Source: Streptomyces diastatochromogenes
Lineage (GTDB): Bacteria > Actinomycetota > Actinomycetes > Streptomycetales > Streptomycetaceae
Direction of reading: 5' to 3'
NCBI GenBank assembly: GCA_001550305.1
Contig: LRTP01000697.1
Coordinates: forward strand, 1-63,179
Length of the DNA: 63,179 nt
A program made the position numbers and the translations under genes. This document shows positions 26,961 through 36,141 of the stretch, piece by piece (the first letter of the stretch is position 1; every line of letters begins with the position of its first letter). Under the pieces are notes generated by a model, which saw nothing but the letters and a program-made list of their open reading frames with translations, was not told the DNA's origin and searched no databases.

Positions 26961-26993
26961 CCATCTTCATATATAGACGCCATCTGCATATGA
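26961..26993. promoter_or_regulatory. Repeated operator half-sites between IclR and kdgD
   Basis: CCATCTTCATAT (26961-26972) and CCATCTGCATAT (26980-26991) are near-identical direct repeats with a 19-bp period. TCATAT (26967-26972) and ATATGA (26988-26993) also make a dyad. The region is A/T-rich within GC-rich surroundings. This is the expected place for IclR binding; no other site as clear is seen. Confidence 0.6.
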
Positions 26994-27004
26994 GGACAGA
27001 GTTC

Positions 27005-27964
27005 ATGACACGGTTCAGTGCGACGGCCGAGGACGTGGCCAAGCGACTGCGGGACGGCATGGTCGGCGGGGTGCTGTCCTTCCCGCTCACGAGCTTCCGG
27101 GAGGACGGCGGTCTCGATCTGGAGTCGTACCAGGCCTACCTGACCGCCCAGTTGGACAGCGCGCCGGGCGCGGTGTTCCCCGCCTGCGGCACCGGGGAGT
27201 TCTTCTCGCTGGACGAGGACGAGTACCGCGCGGTGGTCCGGGCCACGGTCGAGATCGCCGACGGACGGCTGCCGGTCGTCGCGGGCATCGGCTACGGCTG
27301 GGCGCAGGCCCTGCGCTTCGCCCGGATCGCGGAGGAGGCGGGCGCGGACGCCGCGCTGGTACTCCCCCACTACCTGGTCGCCGCCCCGCAGGACGGGCTG
27401 GTGGAACAGCTGCGGCGGATCGCCTCCGGCACCTCTCTGCCGCTGATCGCCTACCAGCGCGGCCAGGTCGCCTTCACCGCCGACAGCCTGCGCCGGATCG
27501 CGGAGATCCCCACGGTCATCGGCCTCAAGGACGGACACAGCGACCTCGACCGCCTCCAGCGCCTCACACTGGCGGCGCCCGACGATTTCCTCTTCTTCAA
27601 CGGCGCCTCCACCGCCGAGATCCAAGCCCGCGCCTACGCCACCGTGGGCGTCCCCGCCTACTCCTCGGCGGTCCACGCCTTCGCTCCCGAGATCGCGAAC
27701 GCCTTCTTCGCCGCCCTGCGGGACGGCGACGACGCGGGAGTGACCAAGCTCCTGCGCGACTTCTACGTCCCGCTCGTCGAACTGCGCGACCGGGTCCCCG
27801 GCTATGCGGTGTCGCTGGTCAAGGCCGCCGCCGGGCTGCGCGGTCTGCCGGTGGGGCCGGTGCGCGCGCCGCTCACGGACCCGGGGCGGGAGGATCTCGA
27901 CGCGCTGGCGAAGGTGCTCGACGACGGTCTGAGGGTGGTCGGGGCCGTACGGGGATCCGGCTGA
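27005..27964 (+). CDS. kdgD: 5-dehydro-4-deoxyglucarate dehydratase
   Basis: A 319-residue DHDPS-family enzyme that converts 5-dehydro-4-deoxy-D-glucarate to 2-oxoglutarate semialdehyde, CO2 and water. Seen are GVLSFPLTSFREDGGLD at the N-terminus, PACGTGEFFSL (in place of the GTTGE motif of DHDPS), LIAYQRGQ with the catalytic Tyr, and GLKDGHSD with the Schiff-base Lys (about 178). AGGA precedes the ATG at 27005; an upstream ATG at 26990 lies inside the operator repeat and was rejected. No 2-oxoglutarate semialdehyde dehydrogenase gene is in the window, so the last step must be encoded elsewhere. Confidence 0.9.
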   Translation: MTRFSATAEDVAKRLRDGMVGGVLSFPLTSFREDGGLDLESYQAYLTAQLDSAPGAVFPACGTGEFFSLDEDEYRAVVRATVEIADGRLPVVAGIGYGWAQALRFARIAEEAGADAALVLPHYLVAAPQDGLVEQLRRIASGTSLPLIAYQRGQVAFTADSLRRIAEIPTVIGLKDGHSDLDRLQRLTLAAPDDFLFFNGASTAEIQARAYATVGVPAYSSAVHAFAPEIANAFFAALRDGDDAGVTKLLRDFYVPLVELRDRVPGYAVSLVKAAAGLRGLPVGPVRAPLTDPGREDLDALAKVLDDGLRVVGAVRGSG

Positions 27965-27975
27965 CAGCTGACGTT

Positions 27976-28136
27976 ATCTGTCATCTGCCATCTGTCATCC
28001 GTGATCTGTCATCCGTGATCTGTCACCTGTCACCTGTCACCTGTCACCTGCCAGCCGCAATCCGTCATCTGCCCTCCGGCATCCGTCGCCCATCACCCGT
28101 CACCCGTCACCCGTCACCCGTCACCCGTCACCCGGT
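27976..28136 (+). repeat. 23 perfectly phased 7-bp tandem repeats
   Basis: The whole 161-bp stretch reads as 23 consecutive heptamers with no slip in phase. Units are ATCTGTC, ATCTGCC, ATCCGTG, ACCTGTC (three in a row), ACCTGCC, AGCCGCA, ATCCGTC, CTCCGGC, GCCCATC and ACCCGTC (five in a row), ending ACCCGGT. It begins 12 nt after the kdgD stop and ends 27 nt before the GntP permease GTG. Local runs of identical units suggest recent expansion by slippage. Confidence 0.95.
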
Positions 28137-28163
28137 CCAACCAGTTCAAAGGGGAACTGAGAC

Positions 28164-29501
28164 GTGCCGCTTCTCGTAGTCGGGATCAGCGTGCTGGTCC
28201 TGCTGCTGCTCATGACCAAGCTCAAACTGAACGGCTTCGCCGCCCTGCTGCTGGTGGCGGTCGGCGTCGGTCTGGTCCGTGGGATTCCGCTGGAGAAGAT
28301 CCCTGACGTCCTCTCGGAAGGCATCGGCGGCCAGGTCGGCGACACGATGCTCACCATCGGGCTGGGCGCGATGGTCGGCCGTGTCATGGGGGATTCCGGC
28401 GCCGCCCAGCGCATCGCCGGCAAGCTCCTCGACGCCTTCGGCCCGCGCGGCGTCCAGGTCGCCATGGTGGTGACGTCGATGCTCATCGGCGTGACGATGT
28501 TCTACGAGGTCGCGTTCATCATCATCGTGCCCATCGCGTTCACCCTCGTACGGGTGACCGGCGCGAAGCTGCTGTGGGTCGGGCTGCCGATGTCGATCGC
28601 TCTGTCGACCATGCACAGCTTCCTGCCGCCCCACCCCGGTCCCACCGCGGTGGCCGCGACCTTCCACGCGTCCGTCGGCCTGACGCTGTTCTACGGCCTG
28701 TTCATCGCCGTCCCGGTCGGCGCGCTCATCGCTCTGGTGTGGCCACGGCTGCCGTTCGTCAGGGCGATGAATCCCTCGATCCCTCCGGGCCTGGTCAGCG
28801 AGCGGGTCTTCGAGGACGAGGAGATGCCCGGGCTCGGCTGGTCACTGGGCGTGGCCCTGTTCCCCGTGGTGCTGATCGCCGGTGCCGCCGTGACCGACAT
28901 GGCCACGTCCGGTTCGAGCCCGTTCCTGCACTTCGTCGCCTTCATCGGATCCGCGCCGATCGCACTGCTGCTGACCCTGCTGCTGGCGGTCTGGGCGTTC
29001 GGCCCGCGCATAGGGCGGAGCCTCGCGGAGGTCAGCGCCTCCTGCAACTCCGCCGCCCAGGCGATGGCCATGATCCTGCTGGTGATCGGTGCCGGCGGCG
29101 CCTTCAAGAACGTCCTCGTCGAGGGCGGGATATCCGACTACATCAAGGACCAGACGCACGGCTGGTCCATCTCGCCGATCGTCCTCGCGTGGCTCATCGC
29201 GGTCATCCTCCGGGTGGCACTGGGCTCGGCGACGGTCGCCGTCGTCACGGCCTCCGGCGTGGTGCTGCCGCTCCTGGCGGGCGGCGGGGTACACCCCGAG
29301 ATGATGGTGCTCGCCGTCTGCTGCGGTTCGATCGCCTTCTCCCACGTCAACGACCCCGGGTTCTGGCTGTTCAAGGAGTACTTCGACCTCTCGGTCGTCG
29401 AGGCGATCAAGGTCCGCACCACGTACACCACCGTGCTGGCCGTCCTCGGTCTGGGCGGTGTCCTGGCGGTCGAACGGGCCCTCGACGTCCTCAGCCTCTG
29501 A
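28164..29501 (+). CDS. GntP family sugar-acid permease
   Basis: A 445-residue membrane protein of the gluconate:H+ symporter family, with about 12-14 hydrophobic helices. Seen family features are GLGAMVGRVMGDSGAAQRIA near residue 70 and GVTMFYEVAFIIIVPIAF; MHSFLPPHPGPTAVAATF; and FSHVNDPGFWLFKEYF near the C-terminus. In this cluster it probably imports glucarate or galactarate, unlike most family members, which take gluconate; this is inferred from context. The GTG start is preceded by AGGGGA. It is downstream of kdgD and the heptamer array. Confidence 0.9.
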   Translation: MPLLVVGISVLVLLLLMTKLKLNGFAALLLVAVGVGLVRGIPLEKIPDVLSEGIGGQVGDTMLTIGLGAMVGRVMGDSGAAQRIAGKLLDAFGPRGVQVAMVVTSMLIGVTMFYEVAFIIIVPIAFTLVRVTGAKLLWVGLPMSIALSTMHSFLPPHPGPTAVAATFHASVGLTLFYGLFIAVPVGALIALVWPRLPFVRAMNPSIPPGLVSERVFEDEEMPGLGWSLGVALFPVVLIAGAAVTDMATSGSSPFLHFVAFIGSAPIALLLTLLLAVWAFGPRIGRSLAEVSASCNSAAQAMAMILLVIGAGGAFKNVLVEGGISDYIKDQTHGWSISPIVLAWLIAVILRVALGSATVAVVTASGVVLPLLAGGGVHPEMMVLAVCCGSIAFSHVNDPGFWLFKEYFDLSVVEAIKVRTTYTTVLAVLGLGGVLAVERALDVLSL

Positions 29502-29543
29502 CCACAGCCCCTGTCACCCCCGTACCCAAGGACTTTGAGACGC

Positions 29544-30878
29544 ATGAGCAAGAGCCAGCCGACCGTCACCGCCTTCTCCGTCTACCCGGTCGCCGGCCGG
29601 GACTCCATGGAGCTGAACCTCTCCGGCGCGCACGGCCCCTACTTCACCCGCAATGTCGTCGTCCTGACGGACTCCGAGGGGCGTACGGGTCTCGGTGAGG
29701 TCCCCGGCGGGGAGAAGATCACCCGGACGCTGCGGGATGCCGAGTCCCTGGTCGTCGGAGCGAAGGTCGGTGACTACAAGCGCGTCCTGCGCGAGATCGG
29801 TGACCGTTTCGCCGACCGCGACGCCGGTGGGCGCGGCGCCCAGACCTTCGACCTACGGACCACCGTCCACGCCGTCACCGCGGTCGAGTCGGCGCTGCTC
29901 GACCTGCTCGGGCAGCATCTCGACGTACCCGTCGCGGCGCTCCTGGGCGACGGACAGCAGCGCGACTCCGTACGGGTCCTCGGCTATCTGTTCTACGTCG
30001 GTGACCCCAGCCGCACGGAACTGGAGTACGTCCGCGAGCCGGACGCGGCCGAGGACTGGTACCGGATCCGGCACGAGGAGGCCTTGTCGCCGGAGGCGAT
30101 CGTCCGGCAGGCCGAGGCGACCCACGACCTGTACGGCTTCCGGGACTTCAAGCTGAAGGGCGGTGTCCTCGCGGGCGCGGAGGAGGTCAAGGCCGTACGG
30201 GCGCTCAAGGACCGCTTCCCCGAGGCGCGGATCACCCTCGACCCGAACGGCGCGTGGTCGCTGCGCGAGGCGATCGAGCTGTGTACGCCCCTGGTGGGCA
30301 CACTCACCTACGCCGAGGACCCCTGCGGAGCCGAGGGCGGCTACTCCGGCCGGGAGATCCTGGCCGAGTTCCGCCGCGCGACGGGCCTGCCGACCGCGAC
30401 CAACATGATCGCCACCGACTGGCGGCAGCTGACCCATGCCCTGGCCCTGCAGTCGGTGTCCATCCCGCTGGCCGACCCGCACTTCTGGACCATGCAGGGC
30501 TCGGTGCGCGTGGCACAGCTGTGCAACGCGATGGGGCTGACCTGGGGTTGCCACTCGAACAACCACTTCGACATCTCGCTGGCGATGGTGACGCACTGCG
30601 GGGCCGCGGCTCCGGGCGCGTACAACGCCCTGGACACGCACTGGATCTGGCAGGAGGGTCTGGAGCGCCTGACCGTCGAACCGCCGCGCATCGTCGACGG
30701 GGAGATCGCCGTGCCGGACGCGCCCGGTCTCGGTGTCCGGCTCGACACGGAGCGGCTGCTGGCGGCCCACGAGCTCTACCAGGAGAAGGCTTTGGGGGCG
30801 CGTGACGACGCGGTCGGGATGCGCTACCTGGTCCCCGGCTGGGAGTTCGACAGCAAGCGTCCGTGTCTGGTGCGTTGA
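29544..30878 (+). CDS. gudD: Glucarate dehydratase
   Basis: A 444-residue enolase-superfamily enzyme that dehydrates D-glucarate (and often L-idarate) to 5-dehydro-4-deoxy-D-glucarate, the substrate of KdgD. Catalytic features are FKLKGG (acid/base Lys pair), LDPNGAW and YAEDPCGAE (Mg2+ ligands), TNMIATDW (Asn), and [12 protein letters not shown] (His/Asp dyad). The N-terminal capping domain reads [16 protein letters not shown]. The ATG at 29544 fits the family. It completes import, dehydration and decarboxylative dehydration within one direction of transcription. Confidence 0.92.
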   Translation: MSKSQPTVTAFSVYPVAGRDSMELNLSGAHGPYFTRNVVVLTDSEGRTGLGEVPGGEKITRTLRDAESLVVGAKVGDYKRVLREIGDRFADRDAGGRGAQTFDLRTTVHAVTAVESALLDLLGQHLDVPVAALLGDGQQRDSVRVLGYLFYVGDPSRTELEYVREPDAAEDWYRIRHEEALSPEAIVRQAEATHDLYGFRDFKLKGGVLAGAEEVKAVRALKDRFPEARITLDPNGAWSLREAIELCTPLVGTLTYAEDPCGAEGGYSGREILAEFRRATGLPTATNMIATDWRQLTHALALQSVSIPLADPHFWTMQGSVRVAQLCNAMGLTWGCHSNNHFDISLAMVTHCGAAAPGAYNALDTHWIWQEGLERLTVEPPRIVDGEIAVPDAPGLGVRLDTERLLAAHELYQEKALGARDDAVGMRYLVPGWEFDSKRPCLVR

Positions 30879-30960
30879 GCCACTCTCATTTCCGTCGTGG
30901 GACCGACTGTTGTCCATTCACCCTTCCGGGTGAGGACTTCGGCCTGACAGACTCCGGAGG

Positions 30961-32364
30961 GTGCGCGACTTCGACATGCTTGTCATCGGATCCGGCCCGG
31001 GTGGTCAGAAGGCCGCCATCGCTGCGGCCAAGCTCGGCCGCCGGGTCGCCGTCCTCGACCGCCCCGACATGGTCGGCGGGGTCTCCATCCACACCGGGAC
31101 CATCCCCTCCAAGACCTTGCGCGAGGCGGTCCTCTATCTCACCGGCCTCACCCAACGCGATATGTACGGCCAGAGTTACCGCCTCAAGGAGGACATCACC
31201 GTCGCCGACCTGACCGCGCGCACCCAGCACGTGGTCAGCCGCGAGGTCGACGTCATCCGCAGCCAGCTGTCCCGCAACCACGTCTCCCTGTTCGCCGGCA
31301 CCGGCCGCTTCGTGGACGACCACACGGTCGCCCTGGTCGAGGCGAACGGCAACGAAAAGCTGTTGACCGCCGAGCACATCGTGATCGCCACCGGCACCCG
31401 GCCGGCCCGTCCCGCGAGCGTCGCGTTCGACGGACGCACGATCATGGACTCGGACAACGTTCTCAACCTGGAGCGGGTGCCGCGCTCCATGGTCATCGTC
31501 GGGGCCGGGGTGATCGGCATGGAGTACGCCTCCATGTTCGCGGCCCTCGGCAGCAAGATCACGGTGGTCGAGAAGCGGGCCGGGATGCTCGACTTCTGCG
31601 ACGTCGAGGTGATCGAGTCGCTCAAGTACCACCTGCGGGACCTCGCCGTCACCTTCCGCTTCGGGGAGACGGTCGCCGCGGTCGAGCATCATCCCGGGGG
31701 CACTCTCACCGTCCTGGAGAGCGGCAAGAAGATCCCCGCGGACACCGTGATGTACTCCGCGGGCCGGCAGGGTCTCACCGACGAACTCGACCTGGACAAG
31801 GCCGGGTTGTCCGCCGACCCGCGCGGCCGTATCAAGGTCGACGAGAACTACCGCACCGAGGTGCCGCACATCTACGCGGTGGGCGACGTCATCGGCTTCC
31901 CGGCGCTGGCGGCGACCTCGATGGAGCAGGGTCGTACGGCCGCGTACCACGCCTTCGGCGAGCCGGTGCACCCGATGCACGACCTCCAGCCGATCGGCAT
32001 CTACACCATCCCGGAGATCAGCTTCATCGGGCGCACCGAGGACCAGCTCACCGAGGAGTGCGTGCCCTTCGAGGTCGGCATCTCCCGTTACCGCGAACTG
32101 GCCCGAGGCCAGATCATCGGTGACTCGCACGGCATGCTCAAGCTCCTGGTCTCCCCGGACGACCGCAAGCTGCTCGGCGTGCACTGCTTCGGTACCGGGG
32201 CCACCGAGCTGATCCACATCGGGCAGTCCGTGATGGGGTGCGGCGGCACGGTCGACTACCTCGTCGACGCGGTGTTCAACTACCCCACGCTGGCCGAGTC
32301 CTACAAGGTCGCCGCCCTGGACGCCACCAACAAGATCCGCCAGATAGACCGCCTGAGGGACTGA
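30961..32364 (+). CDS. sthA: Soluble pyridine nucleotide transhydrogenase
   Basis: A 467-residue FAD-dependent disulfide-oxidoreductase-fold protein. [24 protein letters not shown] binds FAD; the redox-active CxxxxC is absent ([13 protein letters not shown]), as in Sth[19 protein letters not shown] binds NAD(P); [20 protein letters not shown] is the second FAD motif. It exchanges reducing equivalents between NADH and NADPH in the cytoplasm. The SD GGAGG directly abuts the GTG at 30961, while the next ATG (30976, MLVIGSG) is 15 nt away, so the true start is uncertain. It begins 82 nt after gudD and could be read through from that operon. Confidence 0.87.
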   Translation: MRDFDMLVIGSGPGGQKAAIAAAKLGRRVAVLDRPDMVGGVSIHTGTIPSKTLREAVLYLTGLTQRDMYGQSYRLKEDITVADLTARTQHVVSREVDVIRSQLSRNHVSLFAGTGRFVDDHTVALVEANGNEKLLTAEHIVIATGTRPARPASVAFDGRTIMDSDNVLNLERVPRSMVIVGAGVIGMEYASMFAALGSKITVVEKRAGMLDFCDVEVIESLKYHLRDLAVTFRFGETVAAVEHHPGGTLTVLESGKKIPADTVMYSAGRQGLTDELDLDKAGLSADPRGRIKVDENYRTEVPHIYAVGDVIGFPALAATSMEQGRTAAYHAFGEPVHPMHDLQPIGIYTIPEISFIGRTEDQLTEECVPFEVGISRYRELARGQIIGDSHGMLKLLVSPDDRKLLGVHCFGTGATELIHIGQSVMGCGGTVDYLVDAVFNYPTLAESYKVAALDATNKIRQIDRLRD

Positions 32365-32411
32365 CCACCGCCGGGGCCCGGCGAGGCCCGTATCGAGGTC
32401 CGGCACGGGCG

Positions 32412-32445
32412 GGGCCCGGGATGCCTGGTGAGGCACCCCGGGCCC
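32412..32445. terminator. Strong bidirectional terminator
   Basis: GGGCCCGGG plus TGCCT (32412-32426) pairs with AGGCA plus CCCGGGCCC (32431-32445), interrupted by one A/C mismatch, with a GGTG loop. It is centred between the convergent sthA and ABC permease genes. Confidence 0.85.
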
Positions 32446-32458
32446 GCTCACGCCGAGG

Positions 32459-35029
32459 TCATTCCCTCGCGCCGATCGCCTCGACCGGCCGGATCCTCAG
32501 CAGCATCCGCGTCGGCAGCATCGTGCCCGCGGCCGCGAGGGCCGCCGTCGCGCCGGCGATCGCCAGGTAGCCGAGGCCGGGTACGGCCGGGATCGGGGTG
32601 CCGCTCACCGCCAACGACACGAGGACGAGCGGGAACGCGGAGAGCAGGGTCCCGATGCCCACCCCGGCCGCGATGACGATGACGCTCTCCCGCCGCATCA
32701 TGCCCACGACCTGTCCGCGGGCCGTGCCGGACAGCCGCAGCAGAGCGAACTCGCGGCGTCGCGCTGCCGTGCTCATCGCCAGCGTGTTGACGACGGTGAT
32801 CGCCGTGTAGGCGATGATCACGCCGACGACGAGGTAGTTGACCCACGCGTTCGCCCGCTGTTCCGCGAGCTGGTCGTCGACGGCGAGGCCGTCCCGGAGC
32901 ACCGTGCCGGGGTAGGCCGCGGCCAGGTGCGACAGGGCCCCGGTCAGGTCGGGTGCCGACGGGGCGGAGCGTACGAGGACGGACTCGTCGACCTTGCCGG
33001 TGGTGTGGGCGAGCAGCAGGTCGTGGTCCATGGTCACGTCCGTGAATCCGAAGCCGCGTTCGTACACGGCGACGACCTCGGCCCGCAGCGGGGTGCCGTC
33101 GCCGAGGTGGAGCCGGGCGGTGTCCCCGACGCCGAGTCCGAGCCAGGAGGCCGTGGTGGTGCTGATCGCCACGGTGTTCCGTGACAGGGCCTTCATGTTC
33201 CCTTCCCGCGGCCGCAGATCGAGGGCGCTGCCGAGCGCCCGGGGATCCACGCCCTGCGCGCTGAGCGAGACGGACTCCTGGGCGCCCAGCATCTTGCCGA
33301 GGGCGACGACCTTGGACCTGACCAGTCCGGTGGCCGACGCCACCTGCTTCATGTCCCGCACCTTCTCGGCGAGTTCGGGTGACACTCCGGACGGCGCGGT
33401 GAGGACGTGGTCGGCGACGAGCCCGGCCCGCAGCTGGTCGGCCGACTCCCTGAGCCCGGTGGTCTGCGCGAAGACGACGGTCGACGAGAAGGAGACGGCG
33501 AGCACGAGCGGGGTGATCGCGCCGGCCAGCCGGGCCACGTTGGCCCGGGTGTTGGCCGCCGCGAGGTAGCCGGTGACACCGGTCCGGTTCAGCAGCGGGG
33601 CGAGCAGGCGTACGGCGGTACGGGAGACCAGCGGGCCGAGGACGGCGACCGCGACGACGAGGACGAGGACGAGGGAGTTGGCGAGCCCGACGAGGGTGAA
33701 GAAGTCGGCGTCCTGTGCAAGTCCGGTGACGAAGATCCCGGCCGACAGCACGAGCAGCACACCGCCGGTGATCCGGCGTCCGCGGCCGAGCCCCGGGGTC
33801 TCCACGGCGGCCTCGCCGAGCGCCTCGGTCGGCCGGATCCGGGTCGCGCGATGCGCGGCGGACAACACCGCGACCAGCGCGGTCAGGACGGTGACGAGCA
33901 CAGCCGCGAGGAAGGGCAGGGGGCTGAGGGCGAGATCGAAGTCGGAGGGCACGATGCCGTGTCCGGCGAACCGGTCGCGCAGCCAGTACACGAGGAGCAG
34001 ACCCGCCGGGCAGCCGACCACTCCGGCGAGCAGGCCGGTGGCGGCGGCCTCGGCGGCGACCATGCGCCGGATCTGGCCGGGGGTGGTGCCGATCGCGCGC
34101 AGCAGGGCGATCTCCCGGCGGCGGTGTCGGATCGACAGGGACGTGGTGGCGTACAGGACGAAGACGGCGACGAGCAGGACGTTGCCGCCGATCGCGGCCG
34201 CCAGGACGACGAGGTTGGAGCCGCTGACGGTGACGTCGAGGAACTCGGCCCGTCCGCGCCCCTCCCCGGTGTGCACGGCGAGGGTGTCGTCGTGGAGCGC
34301 GGACTGGACGGCGTCGGCGAGTCGGTGCGGTGACGCGCCGGGCGCGGCGAGGACGCCGAAGGCCTGGACGGAGGCTTCGGGAACCGACCGGCGCAGGGTC
34401 GCGTCGGCCAGGAACGCCACGGACCGGCGGGGGGCGCCGCCGTCCTTCAGGGCGACCAGTCCAGCGACCTGGAAGGTACGAGGCACCGAGGTGGTCATCA
34501 GACGGATGTCGTCGCCGGGGCGGACGTCGGCTTGCGCGGCGAGTTCGGTGTCCAGGACGATCTCTCCGGCGGCGCGGGGCGCGTGACCGGTGGTCAGCCG
34601 GAAGTCGCCGAGGCCCAGGCTCGACCAGTTGTGCGCCTCCACCCCCGCGCCGTGGTGTCCCGGCACCGGCTGACCGGCATCGGTCACCAGCCGCACCGGG
34701 GCGCCCACGTCCGTGATCACCGTCTTCGCTCCGTCCACGCCGGTGATCCGGTCGGCCGACGAGGCCCGCAGCGGTACGCGTTCGGGCAGCGGCTGGGACT
34801 CCTTCACGGTCGATCCGTCGAGGTCCTTGAAGGTCAGTTCCACCTCCTGGCGGCCCGTGACGACGACGTCGGCCGCCGCGTACCGCTCGGCGGAGGATCC
34901 GGCCCGTATGCCCGACTCCAGCAGGATCCCGCACGCGCTCAGGACGGCCGCGCCCAGCAGCAGGGCGACGAAGGTGCCGACGAAACCGCCCTTGCGGGCC
35001 TTGAGCGTCAGCAGGGCGAGACTCAGCAT
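32459..35029 (-). CDS. FtsX-type ABC transporter permease
   Basis: An 856-residue permease with two FtsX domains. An N-terminal helix (FVGTFVALLLGAAVLSACGILL) is followed by a large extracytoplasmic domain (about 45-265), three helices, a further pair, a second extracytoplasmic domain (about 500-700) and three C-terminal helices ending VEAIGA. Repeated RRREIALLRAIGTTPGQIRRMV and RRREFALLRLSGTARGQVVGMM mark the coupling regions. Such MacB-like systems export peptides, antibiotics or lipids, or act as mechanotransducers. The ATG overlaps the ATPase stop as TGATG. It is divergent from a two-component system that probably regulates it. Confidence 0.88.
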   Translation of the reverse strand: MLSLALLTLKARKGGFVGTFVALLLGAAVLSACGILLESGIRAGSSAERYAAADVVVTGRQEVELTFKDLDGSTVKESQPLPERVPLRASSADRITGVDGAKTVITDVGAPVRLVTDAGQPVPGHHGAGVEAHNWSSLGLGDFRLTTGHAPRAAGEIVLDTELAAQADVRPGDDIRLMTTSVPRTFQVAGLVALKDGGAPRRSVAFLADATLRRSVPEASVQAFGVLAAPGASPHRLADAVQSALHDDTLAVHTGEGRGRAEFLDVTVSGSNLVVLAAAIGGNVLLVAVFVLYATTSLSIRHRRREIALLRAIGTTPGQIRRMVAAEAAATGLLAGVVGCPAGLLLVYWLRDRFAGHGIVPSDFDLALSPLPFLAAVLVTVLTALVAVLSAAHRATRIRPTEALGEAAVETPGLGRGRRITGGVLLVLSAGIFVTGLAQDADFFTLVGLANSLVLVLVVAVAVLGPLVSRTAVRLLAPLLNRTGVTGYLAAANTRANVARLAGAITPLVLAVSFSSTVVFAQTTGLRESADQLRAGLVADHVLTAPSGVSPELAEKVRDMKQVASATGLVRSKVVALGKMLGAQESVSLSAQGVDPRALGSALDLRPREGNMKALSRNTVAISTTTASWLGLGVGDTARLHLGDGTPLRAEVVAVYERGFGFTDVTMDHDLLLAHTTGKVDESVLVRSAPSAPDLTGALSHLAAAYPGTVLRDGLAVDDQLAEQRANAWVNYLVVGVIIAYTAITVVNTLAMSTAARRREFALLRLSGTARGQVVGMMRRESVIVIAAGVGIGTLLSAFPLVLVSLAVSGTPIPAVPGLGYLAIAGATAALAAAGTMLPTRMLLRIRPVEAIGARE

Positions 35030-35799
35030 CAGGCGGCCCTCCGCAGGCCGGCCATGACGTCCGCGACGCGGTCGGCGCTCGGCTCGGTCAAGGCGTCGAC
35101 GAGGTGCCCCGCGCTCAGGAAGAGAGCGTGGTCGGTGTGTGCGGCGGCCACCGGATCGTGGGTGACCATGACCACCGTCTGATGCAGATCGGTGACCGCC
35201 TGCCGCAGCAGCCCGAGGATGTCCCGTGCGGTCTCCGGATCGAGCGCCCCGGTCGGCTCGTCGGCGAAGATCACCTCGGGCCGGGTGACCAGGGTGCGCG
35301 CGATCGCCACCCGCTGCTGCTGGCCGCCGGACAGCTGGGCGGGGAAGCGCGCGAGCCGGTCGCCGAGGTCGACGGCCTTCACGATGTGGTCGAACCAGCC
35401 CGCGTCGACCTGCCGTCCGGCCAGCCGCAGGGGCAGCGTGATGTTCTGCTCGACGGTCAGCGAGGGCAGCAGGTTGAACGCCTGGAACACGAAGCCGACG
35501 CGGGTGCGTCGCAGCTCCGTGAGCCGTCGCTCCTTCAGTGTCGACAGGTCGTGTGCGCCCAGCCGGACTACGCCCGAGGTGGGCCGGTCGAGGCCCGCCG
35601 CGCAGTGCAGGAAGGTGCTCTTGCCGGATCCCGAAGGGCCCATCACGGCCGTGAACGTGCCGGGGGCGATGCCCGCGCCGACCTTGTCGAGCGCCAGGAC
35701 GGCCGAGGGGCCGTCGCCGTACCGCTTGGTCACGTCCGTCAGCTGCACCGCGTACCGGCCGTCGGCCGGCCCGTCCGGTTGTTGGCCCCAAGACCGCAC
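35029..35799 (-). CDS. ABC transporter ATPase (MacB/LolD-like)
   Basis: A 256-residue ATPase with Walker [11 protein letters not shown]-loop [13 protein letters not shown], signature [14 protein letters not shown], Walker [13 protein letters not shown] and switch VMVTHDP. It powers the FtsX permease encoded immediately downstream. GTG at 35799 was chosen because GGAG lies 5 nt upstream; a longer in-frame extension is the translation of a tandem repeat and is unlikely. The 5' leader of this gene carries the 15-bp repeat array. Confidence 0.9.
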   Translation of the reverse strand: MRSWGQQPDGPADGRYAVQLTDVTKRYGDGPSAVLALDKVGAGIAPGTFTAVMGPSGSGKSTFLHCAAGLDRPTSGVVRLGAHDLSTLKERRLTELRRTRVGFVFQAFNLLPSLTVEQNITLPLRLAGRQVDAGWFDHIVKAVDLGDRLARFPAQLSGGQQQRVAIARTLVTRPEVIFADEPTGALDPETARDILGLLRQAVTDLHQTVVMVTHDPVAAAHTDHALFLSAGHLVDALTEPSADRVADVMAGLRRAA

Positions 35800-35810
35800 T
35801 GTGACTCCTC

Positions 35811-35880
35811 GACTTCTCAATTTCCGACTTCTCAAGTTCCGGATGCCAAAGTTCCGGCTGCTCAAGTTCCGGCTTCTCGC
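35811..35880 (-). repeat. 15-bp tandem repeat in ABC operon leader
   Basis: Four to five 15-bp units follow each other on the plus strand, e.g. GACTTCTCAATTTCC (35811-35825), GACTTCTCAAGTTCC (35826-35840), GGATGCCAAAGTTCC (35841-35855), GGCTGCTCAAGTTCC (35856-35870) and a decayed fifth copy. As 15 is divisible by three, every frame through it reads as a pentapeptide repeat. It lies 12-80 nt upstream of the ATPase start, between it and the promoter region. Confidence 0.88.
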
Positions 35881-36141
35881 ACGGCGTTCCGTGAGTGGTG
35901 CTCCCAGTCCAGCGGCGGCAACGGGCCCCGGCCTCGGCCGCACCGTCGAACCGTGGTCTCCGCCGGTCGGGCGAGATCCGCGATGCCCTCCGTCGTACGG
36001 AGGAGGGCAGGGTCTCCTCGCGCCGCCGGCCGCGCGGCGCGCCTCCTCCTTGCGGAGGATGCCGCCGCGGAGGAGACCGGCCGCGCGCTCTCACCCTCAG
36101 GGCAGATCAGGGCACCGGGTGAGCCGTCTAACGTGGGGCGC

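Noticed and set aside
27976..28136. CRISPR-like array
   Set aside because: Units are only 7 bp with no spacers and no cas genes nearby, so it is a tandem heptamer repeat.
32459..36094. Single 1211-codon frame joining repeat, ATPase region and permease
   Set aside because: The permease part is real, but its upstream part runs through the ATPase gene in the wrong frame; the ATPase has its own frame with all ABC motifs.
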